NCBI GenBank assembly: GCA_016713245.1
Contig: JADJPM010000004.1
Location: forward strand, 2,976,001-3,040,000
Source of the DNA: Verrucomicrobiaceae bacterium
Lineage (GTDB): Bacteria > Verrucomicrobiota > Verrucomicrobiia > Verrucomicrobiales > Verrucomicrobiaceae
Length of the DNA: 64,000 nt
Direction of reading: 5' to 3'
In this document: positions 1 through 7,134 of the stretch, piece after piece
How positions within the stretch are numbered: the first letter of the stretch is position 1
How the letters are laid out: each line of letters starts with the position of its first letter
Notes under the pieces: model-generated
Told to the model about the DNA's origin: nothing
The model's database searches: none
The model's input: the letters and a program-made list of their open reading frames with translations, nothing else
Translations under genes and position numbers: made by a program

Positions 1-682
1 GCCAACATCACCCTCGATCCACTGGACAAAGAAATCGAACGCCGAGGGCATGTCCATGCCCGCTACGCCGACGACTTCATCATCGTGGTGGAAGGCAAAA
101 TGAAGGCGCAACGAGTGATGGAGAGCATCACCCGGTTCATCGAGCGCAAGCTCAAGCTCGTCGTTAACCGCACGAAGAGTAAAAAGCGGGCCACTGATCG
201 ACAGTTCCTTCCTCGGCTTCTGCATCAGCAGTCGTGGATCGATCAAATGGACGGCGAAAGCGCACGCGAGGTTCAAGCAGAGAGTTAAAGAGATCACCCG
301 CCGCAACCGCGGGCACGCCATCAAGGACGTCATCGACGAACTAAGACGGTATGCCACCGGCTGGATGAACTACTTTGGCATCAGCAAGACCTACCGTGAA
401 GTGCTGGAGCTCGACGACTGGATCAGGCGGCGTGTGCGGCTCTACCATTGGAAGCAGTGGAAAAGGCCGCGCACGCGAAGGCGCAACCTCATCAAACTGG
501 GGGCCGATCCCGATGAGGTACACATGGCAAGCCGAAGCCGGAAGGGCTACTGGCGCATGAGCCACAACCGGATCGTGCAACAGGCCCTGAGCAACCAACG
601 GTTAAAGGAACAAGGAGTGCCCGAACTGAGAAGTATCTGGATCAAACTGCACTATGGAGAGGCCGTGAACGCTAACCGTTAG
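1..682 (+). pseudogene. ltrA: Group II intron reverse transcriptase/maturase, C-terminal part, frameshifted
   Basis: The first reading frame carries the reverse transcriptase motif YADDF (about 64-78) and continues to KSKKRATDRQFL, then runs out of frame to a stop at 286-288. The rest of the family is in the next frame: FLGFCISSRGSIKW, then the maturase region with YFGISKTYREVLELDDWI and RLYHWKQWKRPRTR, ending at 682. The junction at 205-212 reads TTCCTTCC, a tandem duplication of TTCC. Removing one copy restores one continuous protein. The copy is therefore probably inactive as a maturase unless the shift is a sequencing error. The N-terminus is cut by the window edge. Confidence 0.88.
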
Positions 683-690
683 TCTGATTG

Positions 691-765
691 GAACCGCCCG
701 GTGCGGAGCCGCATGCCGGGTGGTGTGGGAGGGGTGACAGGCGCAATCCTGTCACCTCCACCCGA
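691..765 (+). ncRNA. Group II intron domains V and VI
   Basis: Just after the maturase stop, 693-724 folds as a domain V hairpin: a 9-bp lower stem (ACCGCCCGG with CCGGGTGGT, one G-U), a 2-nt bulge on the 3' side, then TGCG-GAGC-CGCA with a tetraloop. It is followed at 727-760 by a second stem (GGTGACAGG with CCTGTCACC) placed as domain VI, which carries the branch-point region. The domain V then VI order just before the intron end is what an active ribozyme needs. Assignments are by eye. Confidence 0.75.
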
Positions 766-766
766 T

Positions 767-793
767 TCGGCCCCGTTGTTATTGTGGGGATTC
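767..793 (-). other. Remnant of attC site of cassette 2, interrupted by the intron
   Basis: On the minus strand the DMP19-like gene stops at 794 and is followed 23 bases later by GGGGCCGA, where the R core of its attC would lie. The core is interrupted at the G-TT position by the group II intron. The remaining attC half would be on the far side of the intron, outside the window. The call rests on the match of the junction to the intact core at 1402-1409 and on the same gene-to-core spacing (18 bases there). Confidence 0.6.
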
Positions 794-1294
794 TCATCGC
801 GACACTGTGAACAAATCAAAGTTGGCAAGAATGTAACTAGCTAGCATCTCCCTCGGATCGCCGTCGGACCGACATGCGGCATAATATGCTGAACCAAATG
901 GCCCGATCACCTCGTCCTCATCGTCGAAGTGGTCGGCAGCCTCTAGGAGAATGCTCCTGTGCTTTGAGGCCCCGATGTCCGCCAAGCCCTTTGCTGCAGC
1001 AGCCACCAACCCGTCTCCGTGGTTCTCGAAAAAGTTGATAAACCCACCCGCCAGCACATCATACTCCATCTCGTGGACTGCATAAACAGTGCTCCAATGA
1101 GATGGCAGAAGGTCAATGAAGACATCCTCTGCTCGTGCATCTGGATCTTCTGGAACAAATCGTGACTCCGCACAGGCCGAAGTGACCGCCTCCCAAGCTA
1201 TATCGCACAGGACAAAGTATTCCAAGGCCCGAGCCTCGTCGATGGTGAGCCTCAGTAATGGAAGGACTTTTGGCTGCTCGTGTGAGTCGTTCAT
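794..1294 (-). CDS. DMP19/DUF4375-like protein, integron cassette gene
   Basis: A 166-residue soluble protein. The central part (about residues 65-115: Trp-Ser-Thr-Val-Tyr, then VLAGGFINFFENHGDG and ALADIGA-like ending) matches the DMP19/DUF4375 pattern, in which a conserved NGGF.QFF segment precedes a helical repeat. There is no signal peptide or membrane segment. The gene faces away from the integrase and is flanked by an attC site on its 5' side (1315-1409, belonging to the previous cassette) and an attC remnant on its 3' side, so it is read as cassette 2. The start is 28 bases from the cassette boundary, leaving room only for a ribosome site. Its cellular role is unknown. Confidence 0.8.
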   Translation of the reverse strand: MNDSHEQPKVLPLLRLTIDEARALEYFVLCDIAWEAVTSACAESRFVPEDPDARAEDVFIDLLPSHWSTVYAVHEMEYDVLAGGFINFFENHGDGLVAAAAKGLADIGASKHRSILLEAADHFDDEDEVIGPFGSAYYAACRSDGDPREMLASYILANFDLFTVSR

Positions 1295-1314
1295 ACTTTG
1301 GGCATTGTCCTGTT

Positions 1315-1409
1315 GGCCGAACGTCTCGGATCAGGCGACGGCGAGGGGTGGACTTTGAATACACGACAGATAGCCTTCGAGCCGTTGCCTGCATCCGTTT
1401 TGTTCGGGC
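1315..1409 (-). other. attC: Integron attC recombination site (cassette 1)
   Basis: An imperfect palindrome with the full attC layout. The R boxes are CCGAAC (1317-1322) and GTTCGG (1402-1407). Inside them is a non-pairing central spacer (GTCT, 1323-1326, opposite TTTT, 1398-1401). Then comes a paired L box (CGGAT, 1327-1331, with ATCCG, 1393-1397), then one extrahelical base (C at 1392), then an 11-bp stem (1332-1342 with 1381-1391, one G-T). The 38-base loop (1343-1380) is the variable terminal structure. It starts 18 bases after the stop codon of the cassette gene. This is seen directly; recombination activity is not shown. Confidence 0.85.
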
Positions 1410-1427
1410 TTGTGTTGGAGGTGAGCT

Positions 1428-2036
1428 TCATTCTTTGCTGCTCTTGGCCGGGGTATCCTTGGGGCGGGCGTAAGGAAGCATGTTGTCACAATGGTTCAGG
1501 AGATCCTTTGCGATTTTGCTGTCCGCATCGAACCCATACCATCCGCTGCCAAATGGCCAGACCTCGACGTAGAAATTGCTGCAATGCCAACAGACGCTCG
1601 TCTCGGCGACGAGCTTGGTGCCTCGATAAAGGCGGAATCCATAGGCTGGGTCGTGACAGAGCGCCTGACGCCACTGTGCTGGTGACTGCCAACGCCAGAG
1701 GTCTAGGAACGCATCGAGCTTCTCACCTGTAAGTGTGATGCTGCCGCATACAGGCTCCGTGGTGCCATAGGGACGAATCGGAAAAGTCTCCTTGGTCTGT
1801 TGCTCCTTGGTGCCCATGAGAAGATAAACACGTGCTTCGGTGACACCCCCAACGTCGGAAAATATCCCCTGAGCCTTCCGGTGAAAACGTCCGAACGTGA
1901 CATCCCTCCAGCCCTCTCCAAACGCGAGATACAATCCAATAATCATCAGCAACAGCCACGGCAGGACACGAATGCATTTCTGGAGTCTTGGTCGCATCAC
2001 GGGTGGCTGTTTAGTTGCCCGAACATTGAAGATCAT
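1428..2036 (-). CDS. Unknown membrane-anchored protein, integron cassette gene
   Basis: A 202-residue protein that I do not recognise. One hydrophobic helix near the N-terminus (about residues 24-40, VLPWLLLMIIGLYLAFG) is followed by a soluble domain rich in Trp, Tyr and Gly, with a Cys-Trp-His-Cys motif near residue 152 and another Cys near 100. This suggests an anchored extracytoplasmic domain. An internal Met (MRPRLQK, start 1997) is an alternative start. It is the cassette nearest the integrase, it points away from it, and it is followed by a well-formed attC, so it is read as cassette 1. Confidence 0.65.
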   Translation of the reverse strand: MIFNVRATKQPPVMRPRLQKCIRVLPWLLLMIIGLYLAFGEGWRDVTFGRFHRKAQGIFSDVGGVTEARVYLLMGTKEQQTKETFPIRPYGTTEPVCGSITLTGEKLDAFLDLWRWQSPAQWRQALCHDPAYGFRLYRGTKLVAETSVCWHCSNFYVEVWPFGSGWYGFDADSKIAKDLLNHCDNMLPYARPKDTPAKSSKE

Positions 2037-2063
2037 TCACAGATCGTGAGGTTTGTCAGCAGC

Positions 2064-2069
2064 ATTATA
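2064..2069 (-). promoter_or_regulatory. Possible -10 box upstream of cassette 1
   Basis: A perfect TATAAT lies on the minus strand 27 bases upstream of the cassette-1 start, in the 156-base interval between the integrase and the first cassette where attI and the cassette promoter are expected. No convincing -35 box is seen at the usual distance, so this is a weak call. A degenerate core-like GTGTCGGC (2070-2077) next to it may mark the attI/cassette junction. Confidence 0.25.
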
Positions 2070-2192
2070 GCCGACACTTTGACGGGAATATCACGAGTTT
2101 TTGTCTTCATGGTGTCGTTTTAGCCGCCTATGCCGTACTAGGGCAACAAAAAAGTAGAATATCACTCACATACTGGATAGTGGAACTGTTCT

Positions 2193-3289
2193 ATGAGTAA
2201 TAAACCGGAAGCCAAACTGGAGGACAAGCTGCGTGGCTTGCTCCGCCTCAAACAATACTCGCCCCGGACAGAGGAGACGTACATTCAGTGGTACAAACGC
2301 TATGTGCTCTTCCAAGCGCAGGCATCGGGGAGGATGCGGCACCCGGCGGAGATGGGGACGGAAGAGGTGGCGGCCTTTTTGACCAATCTGGCCGTGAACA
2401 AGAACCTGACAGCCTCTTCCCAAAATCAAGCGTTGACTCGCACGCCTCCTCCGGCGTGTCTCGCCCTGCGGGCTGCCTAGCGGCAGTCTATCTCGCGGCT
2501 ACCTCCGCCGCTCGGTTCAACGCGCTGGTGTTTTTGTACCGGGAGGTGCTCAAAATGGAACTGGAGGGGCTTGAGGCGGTGCGGGCAAAACGGTCGAAGT
2601 ATCTGCCAGTGGTTTTGACGCAAGAAGAAGTGAAGACACTGCTGGCAGGCGTGAAAGGGGCGGCGGGACTGGCGGTCAAGCTGCTGTACGGTTGCGGGTT
2701 GCGAGTCGCCGAGGTCTTGGCACTGCGGATCAAAGATGTGGATGTGAGCGGCGGGAAGATCGAGGTGCGGGGTGGCAAGGGCGACAAGGACCGCGTGATC
2801 ACACTGCCGAAAAGCCTGCTGCACCCCATCGAAGAGCATTTGAAACAAGTGCGGGCCGTCTTCGATGCCGACCGGAGAAACGGGGTGCCCGGCGTGGCGA
2901 TGCCGAAGGCCTATGACATGAAGAACCCGAAAGCTGCGGAGAGCTGGCCGTGGTTTTGGTTTCTCCCCTCCGCCAAAGTATGGGACGACTTGGAGCGGGA
3001 TGGCAGCCCACGCACGGGGAGCCGTGCTTACGGACGCGGGCGGTATCACCTGCATGAGATCGCCATCACGCGCGAACTAGAGCGGGCGGCGAAACTGGCG
3101 GGATTAGCCAAGCGGGTGACGGCGCATGCACTGCGGCATTCCTTTGCCACGCATCTCGTACTGCGGGGGATCGACATCCGCAGCGTGCAGCAGCTCCTCG
3201 GGCATTCGGATGTGCGCACGACGGAGATTTACACGGTGCTCGCCAAGGCGATGCGCGGAGAGATCACCAGCCCGCTGGATGATCTTTGA
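2193..3289 (+). pseudogene. intI: Integron integrase (IntI-type tyrosine recombinase), interrupted
   Basis: The N-terminal SAM-like core-binding domain (MSNKPEAKLEDKLRGLLRLK..., 2193-2435) is followed by a frame break, and the gene resumes at NALVFLYREVLKMELEGLE (from about 2519). The catalytic domain has the Arg box CGLRVAEVLALR, HALRHSFATH, GHSDVRTTEIY with the Tyr nucleophile, and the C-terminal SPLDDL typical of integrases. The segment AAESWPWFWFLPS matches the IntI-specific extra domain (IntI1 has HSWPWFWVF), which separates it from XerC/D. The 83-bp insertion at 2436-2518 shifts the frame and carries a TAG stop (2478-2480), so the integrase is probably inactive. It sits with its 5' end towards outward-facing cassettes, the classical integron layout. 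Confidence 0.9.
2436..2518. repeat. 83-bp insertion made of four tandem hairpins, splitting intI
   Basis: Removing these bases joins ...AATCAAGCGTTG to AACGCGCTGGTG and restores the integrase reading SSQNQAL-NALVFLYREV. The insert holds four consecutive small hairpins: CACGCC/GGCGTG (2441-2458), GCCC/GGGC (2463-2473), CTGCC/GGCAG (2473-2486) and GCGGC/GCCGC (2495-2511). The flanks GCGTTGA and TCAACGC are themselves inverted. No transposase or longer terminal repeat is present, so it looks like a mobilised miniature palindromic element. Its family is unknown. Confidence 0.75.
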
Positions 3290-3300
3290 GTGGGCGCAGC

Positions 3301-3357
3301 CAAGGAGCGGGACTTGCCAAGTCCCGCCTTGGGGCACTTGGCAAGTGCCTCTCCTTG
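3301..3357. repeat. Paired-hairpin REP-like element, copy 1
   Basis: Two adjacent hairpins built on the same core: GCGGGACTT-GCC-AAGTCCCGC (3307-3327, written in parts) and GGCACTT-GGC-AAGTGCC (3333-3349), flanked by CAAGGAG and CTCCTTG. The inverted orientation of the whole unit recurs at 53476-53537. It lies between the converging integrase and menD genes, where it could also act as a bidirectional transcription stop, although no T-run follows either hairpin. Confidence 0.8.
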
Positions 3358-3371
3358 AGGTGGGTTGGCTA

Positions 3372-4913
3372 TTACCGCCCCTGCCAGGCGGTCCAAAACG
3401 CCTCGGTCTGAGCGGGATCGGGGCGGATTTCGAGGATCACGGGGCCATCGGACAGCTCACCGAGGTCGGCGGGGTTTTGCACGAGGAGGTAGTCGAGGCC
3501 CCAAAGCTTGGCGAAGGGCTCGAAGCTCATCGAGTGTCGGTTCTCGAGGATGTGGCGGGCGTTGGCCGACAAGTCTCGCAGGGAGGCGACGCGGGAGAAG
3601 ATCTTGCCGCCGCCATTGTTGATGATGACGAGGCGGATCTTTGGGTTGGCGAGCTGCGACAAGATCCAGGGCGCGGCGAGATCGTAGAGAGCGCTGAGGT
3701 CGCCGAGGATGAGCCAGGATTCGTTTTCGTTCGAGGCGGCGACGCCGAGGAAGGTCGAGATGAGGCCGTCGATGCCGTTGGCCCCGCGATTGGCATAAAA
3801 ATGGATGCCCTGCGCCGGGATCGCCATGGCGAGATTCCACTCGCGAATGGGCAGGCTGTTGCCGAGGAAGACGCGTGCGCCCGCTGGGAGAGCCTCATGC
3901 AGGTGATGCATCCATGAAGGCTCGGAGAGAGGATGGCTCTCGAAATCGGGCGAAACCTCGACTGGCATCGAAGAGGTTACCGGAGCGCCTTCTAAGCTCA
4001 AAAATGCTTCCAGCGGATGGGTGGTGACGTTTTCCTTCCTGGCGAGACCGGGGAAAGAAATGCGGGAGAAATTGATCACCTCGATGTCGGGCTGGTTTTC
4101 GAGGTCGCGCCAGAAACGCCAGCTCGGCACGGCCCCGAGGCGGAGGAGCTTTTTGGCCTCAAGATTCTTCAGCGCCTTTTCACCGCCATGAACGAGGAGC
4201 GGATGCAACTCAGGGAAAAGATGCAGATTGGCGGTGGCTTCGGCCACGATGGGCAGGCCGAGCTTCGCGAGCGCGGGGGCGATGAGCGCGGCTTCGTCGG
4301 GATGCAATCCGGCGGCGAGCACGATTTGAGGTCTCACGCAAAGGCGCAAAGGCGCAAAGTCCAGCAAGCCTCTTTGAACCTTGGCGCCTTTGCGCCTTTG
4401 CGTGAGATTTTCTTCGCCATGAGAGGTGAAATCGATGCCGGGAGCAGGCGTGAGGGGTTCGTCGAGGCAGAGATTGAGGTGGAGTGGGGATTTGAGATCC
4501 GACGGATCGGTCAGATCGGACGGATCTAGAGGCTGCGCATAGACGCCGAAGATGCCTTCCTGCTCGATGGCTTGGGGAGCGCCGCTGCCGCAGAAGCGTT
4601 CGGGGCGGTCGGCGGTGACGAGGATGAGGGGGAGGCCCTGGTAGTAGGCTTCGATGGTGGCGGGGAGAAGCTCCGCCACGGCGGTGCCGCTGGTGGTGAC
4701 GACGGCCACGGGCTGGCGATCCACGAGGATGCGACCGAGGGCAAAAAAGGCCGCGCTGCGTTCTTCGAAGAAGTTCCAAAGCTTCACGCCGCTACTATCG
4801 GCCAACGCGGCGACGAGCGGGGCATTGCGAGCGCCAGCCGCCACGCACACCTCACGCACGCCGAGTCGGGCCAGGCGCTCCAGCGTGTGCGTGATGAGCT
4901 GGTGCTGCGTCAT
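3372..4913 (-). CDS. menD: 2-succinyl-5-enolpyruvyl-6-hydroxy-3-cyclohexene-1-carboxylate synthase
   Basis: A thiamine-diphosphate enzyme of menaquinone synthesis that joins isochorismate and 2-oxoglutarate. The N-terminal half has AGARNAPLVAAL and the ThDP-activating Glu in the stretch FFEERSAAFFALG (about residue 51). The C-terminal half has the ThDP/Mg motif GDLSALYDLAAPW...INNGGGKIF. The length of 513 is slightly under the usual 550-580. The start overlaps the end of menF by 4 bases (ATGA), so the two are probably translationally coupled. Two unusual insertions are visible: a short DPSDLTDPSDL repeat (about residues 130-140) and a palindrome-encoded stretch (about 170-194). Both fall in the less conserved segment before the central domain, so activity may be kept. 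Confidence 0.92.
   Translation of the reverse strand: MTQHQLITHTLERLARLGVREVCVAAGARNAPLVAALADSSGVKLWNFFEERSAAFFALGRILVDRQPVAVVTTSGTAVAELLPATIEAYYQGLPLILVTADRPERFCGSGAPQAIEQEGIFGVYAQPLDPSDLTDPSDLKSPLHLNLCLDEPLTPAPGIDFTSHGEENLTQRRKGAKVQRGLLDFAPLRLCVRPQIVLAAGLHPDEAALIAPALAKLGLPIVAEATANLHLFPELHPLLVHGGEKALKNLEAKKLLRLGAVPSWRFWRDLENQPDIEVINFSRISFPGLARKENVTTHPLEAFLSLEGAPVTSSMPVEVSPDFESHPLSEPSWMHHLHEALPAGARVFLGNSLPIREWNLAMAIPAQGIHFYANRGANGIDGLISTFLGVAASNENESWLILGDLSALYDLAAPWILSQLANPKIRLVIINNGGGKIFSRVASLRDLSANARHILENRHSMSFEPFAKLWGLDYLLVQNPADLGELSDGPVILEIRPDPAQTEAFWTAWQGR
4332..4407. repeat. Palindromic element inserted in frame in menD (24-bp perfect inverted repeat)
   Basis: Arms at 4332-4355 and 4384-4407 are perfect 24-base reverse complements, each containing two copies of GGCGCAAA or its complement and starting with TCTCACGC. 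The element translates inside menD as LTQRRKGAKVQ followed by FAPLRLCVR. That peptide signature is familiar from a dispersed palindrome seen in many bacterial genomes (established knowledge, from memory). MenD homologues would not be expected to have these residues. Confidence 0.85.
4496..4526. repeat. GATC-rich 31-bp tandem/palindromic repeat in menD
   Basis: The unit GATCNGACN is repeated three and a half times, and the stretch is nearly self-complementary. It encodes DPSDLTDPSDL in menD. A 26/31-identical stretch occurs at 34822-34852 inside the unrelated PSD1 gene, where it encodes DPTDQSDPTDL. The shared reading (DPxDxxDPxDL) suggests a dispersed element tolerated in one frame. Confidence 0.65.
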
Positions 4914-5936
4914 GCTTGCAGGCCGAGGAGGCGGAGAACGGCCTCGCGCTTCAGGCGAAGCTCACGCCATTCGTGATCGAAGGCGCTGCCGCCGACGATG
5001 CCGCAGCCGGAAGGCAGTTTCACCTGCCCGCCGTCAAAGGCGACGCCGCGAATGGCCACGACGAGGTGGGTGGTGCCGCTCACCGGCTCCGCGAAGCCGA
5101 AGGGAGCGCCGAAAAACGAAGGCACCTTGAGCTGGCGGCGGTAATCGCGAAGGCGGTCGAGCGTGGCTTCATCGCGAGGCAGACATCCAACCGCCGGGGT
5201 GGGATGCAAAAAGGGCACGAGCGAGGCCGGATCGGCCTGCTGGCTGAGTTTCACCGTGATGCGGCTCTGAAAGTGCGTGAGGCCGGAGGTTTGGCAAAGC
5301 TGGCGAGGCTCGCGATTCACGCTGCCGAGCTGGGTGAGGCGATCCGTGAGGTAGCGCACGACGATCTCATGCTCGTCGATCTCCTTCACGTCGTTTTGAA
5401 AGCTCTCCACGGTGCTGCCGGGCTTCGCCGTGCCAGCCAGCGCCATCGTTTCCAGTTCATCGCCCCGCACGCGGAAGAGCAGTTCCGGCGTGGCACCAAG
5501 GGAAACCGCTGCCGTCATTCAGATGCGCATAGGCCCACATGTTGGCAGGCGAACCCAAAATGCGCTCAATGAGCTTCAGCGGACTGCCGGAGGCCATCGA
5601 GCCGACTTCAGTGAGCACGGGCACCATCTTTTCAATGCGGCGGGCCTGCACCTCGCGGCGGATGCGGCGGAAGGCCATCTTGAACCACTCGGTGGCGGGC
5701 TTGGCCCAGTTGATGACGGGTGGCTGCGCTCCGTTTACATGCAGCAAAGCCGCATGGTTTTCGAGCGTGAGGGCGTGCAGCTTGGCGGGCTGCTTCCAGG
5801 GCAGCGGATCGGAAAGGTCGAAGTCGTTGAGGTAAAAGGCCCCACCTTCGGCAGGCGCGGTGGCGTGGGCCGTGAAGGGCCCCTCGCCGAGCCACGCCCG
5901 ACCATCGGGAAGGCGGAACAAAGCAAAGTCAGTCAT
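4910..5936 (-). pseudogene. menF: Isochorismate synthase, single-base frameshift
   Basis: Chorismate-to-isochorismate step that feeds menD. The N-terminal part starts at 5936 (MTDFALFRLPDGRAW) and runs to NMWAYAHLNDGSGF. The chorismate-binding C-terminal part is in another frame from about 5500 onward: LGATPELLFRVRGDELETMALAGT, then PTPAVGCLPRDEA and PSGCGIVGGS near the end. The break lies in a run of three G at 5500-5502 (CCC on the coding strand). Removing one base gives GSGFLGATPELL, as the family requires. Either the gene is inactivated, which would break menaquinone synthesis unless another copy exists, or the base is a sequencing error. Total about 341 residues, at the short end for the family. 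Confidence 0.88.
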
Positions 5937-6062
5937 GAGGTTTGGCTCATCGTGGCAAGCCGGGGCCGTGAAGCAAGTTTCGTGAGTTTTTTGAGCTTTC
6001 ACGGCTTTTGAAAATTGAAACCCTCTGCGAGGACCGGCGGCGGACGGCGTAGTCTCCCGCGC

Positions 6063-7085
6063 ATGATCCTCCGCACGCTCCTCGCCCTCGCCGTCCTCAC
6101 CGCCACTGCCGCCGCGCAAAACATCCGCGCCGGCATCATCGGCCTCGATACCTCCCACGCCGTCGCCTTCACCAAAACCTGCAACACTGACCCGCAGAAG
6201 CCCGAAGTCATGGGCGTGCGCATCGTGGCCGCTTATGCTCAGGGCTCGAAGGACATCGAATCGAGCACCAAACGCGTCCCGGAATACATCGAGCAGGTGA
6301 AAAAGCTCGGCGTGGAGATCGTCCCCACCATCGACGCCCTGCTCGACAAGGTGGACGTCGTCTTCCTCGAATCGAACGACGGCCGCCCGCACCTCGAACA
6401 GCTCCTTCCCTGCCTCGAAGCCCACAAACCGGTCTTCATCGACAAACCCATCGCGGGGACGCTGGTGGACGCGATCAAGATTTTCGATGCCGCCAAGAAA
6501 GCGGGCATTCCCGTCTTCTCCTCGTCCTCGCTGCGGTTTGGCAAAGCCACCCAGGCCGTGCGAAATGGCAGCGTGGGCCGCGTGAGCAAGGCGGAGACCA
6601 CCAGCCCCGCCAGCCTCGAAGAGCATCATCCCGATCTCTTTTGGTATGGCATCCACGGCGTGGAATCCCTCTTCACGATCATGGGCACCGGCTGCCAGGG
6701 CGTGAAACGCGGGACCGTCATGGAAGAAGTGACCACCGTGGACAAGGCCACCAAAAAGGAAACCAAAGAGACGGTGTCCCGCATTACCGTCACCGGCACC
6801 TGGGAAGGCAGCCGCACCGGCACCTTCACCGAATCGAAGGGCTACGGTGGCAAAGCCGTGGGCGACAAAGGTGAAGACGCCACCGTGGGCAAATACGAGG
6901 GCTATGATCCCCTGCTCTTCTCCATCGTGCATTTCTTCCGCACGGGCGTGATGCCTGTGACCGCCGAAGAAACCCTCGAAATCTACGCCTTCATGGAAGC
7001 CGCCGATGAGAGCAAACGCCGTGGCGGAGCGGAGGTGACGCTGAAAGAGGTCATGGACAAGGCGATGGCGGAGGCGCGGAAGTAG
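6063..7085 (+). CDS. Exported Gfo/Idh/MocA-type oxidoreductase
   Basis: 340 residues. A cleavable signal peptide (MILRTLLALAVLTATAAAQ) precedes a Rossmann-like start (IRAGIIGLDTSHAVAF). The family-typical EKP motif is altered to IDKPIAG (about residue 129), and a C-terminal region follows with HHPDLFWYGIHGVESLF. NAD(P)-dependent sugar or inositol oxidation is the family activity; the substrate is unknown. The start at 6063 is chosen because the signal peptide begins there. It is divergent from menF with 126 bases between. Confidence 0.8.
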   Translation: MILRTLLALAVLTATAAAQNIRAGIIGLDTSHAVAFTKTCNTDPQKPEVMGVRIVAAYAQGSKDIESSTKRVPEYIEQVKKLGVEIVPTIDALLDKVDVVFLESNDGRPHLEQLLPCLEAHKPVFIDKPIAGTLVDAIKIFDAAKKAGIPVFSSSSLRFGKATQAVRNGSVGRVSKAETTSPASLEEHHPDLFWYGIHGVESLFTIMGTGCQGVKRGTVMEEVTTVDKATKKETKETVSRITVTGTWEGSRTGTFTESKGYGGKAVGDKGEDATVGKYEGYDPLLFSIVHFFRTGVMPVTAEETLEIYAFMEAADESKRRGGAEVTLKEVMDKAMAEARK

Positions 7086-7134
7086 TTTCGAAGGCAAAGA
7101 TTGAAAATGAATGCTCGAAGGCTTCGATGACTGC

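Larger units (their letters stand above)
1..766 (+). mobile_element. Group II intron, 3' portion, inserted in an attC site
   Basis: The 5' part of the intron lies outside the window. Inside are the C-terminal part of its reverse transcriptase/maturase and then a domain V/VI-like RNA region. The intron appears to end in ...CCCGAT at 766, and the next bases (TCGGCCCC) match the core of an integron attC site. Joining the expected 5' exon TTGT to TCGG would recreate TTGTTCGG, the same core seen intact at 1399-1407. Group IIC-attC introns are known to target attC sites, so that class is inferred. The exact 3' splice point could be off by one base. Confidence 0.75.

Noticed and set aside
2139..2146. 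GTTGCCC-like core as the attI crossover site
   Set aside because: It does not complement the R core of the attC at 1402-1409, and the spacing to the first cassette start is longer than in cassette 2. A degenerate GTGTCGGC at 2070-2077 fits the spacing better but is also weak, so attI is left unplaced.
3301..3357. Intrinsic terminator at the paired hairpins
   Set aside because: No T-run follows either hairpin on either strand; the inverted copy 50 kb away points to a repeat element instead.
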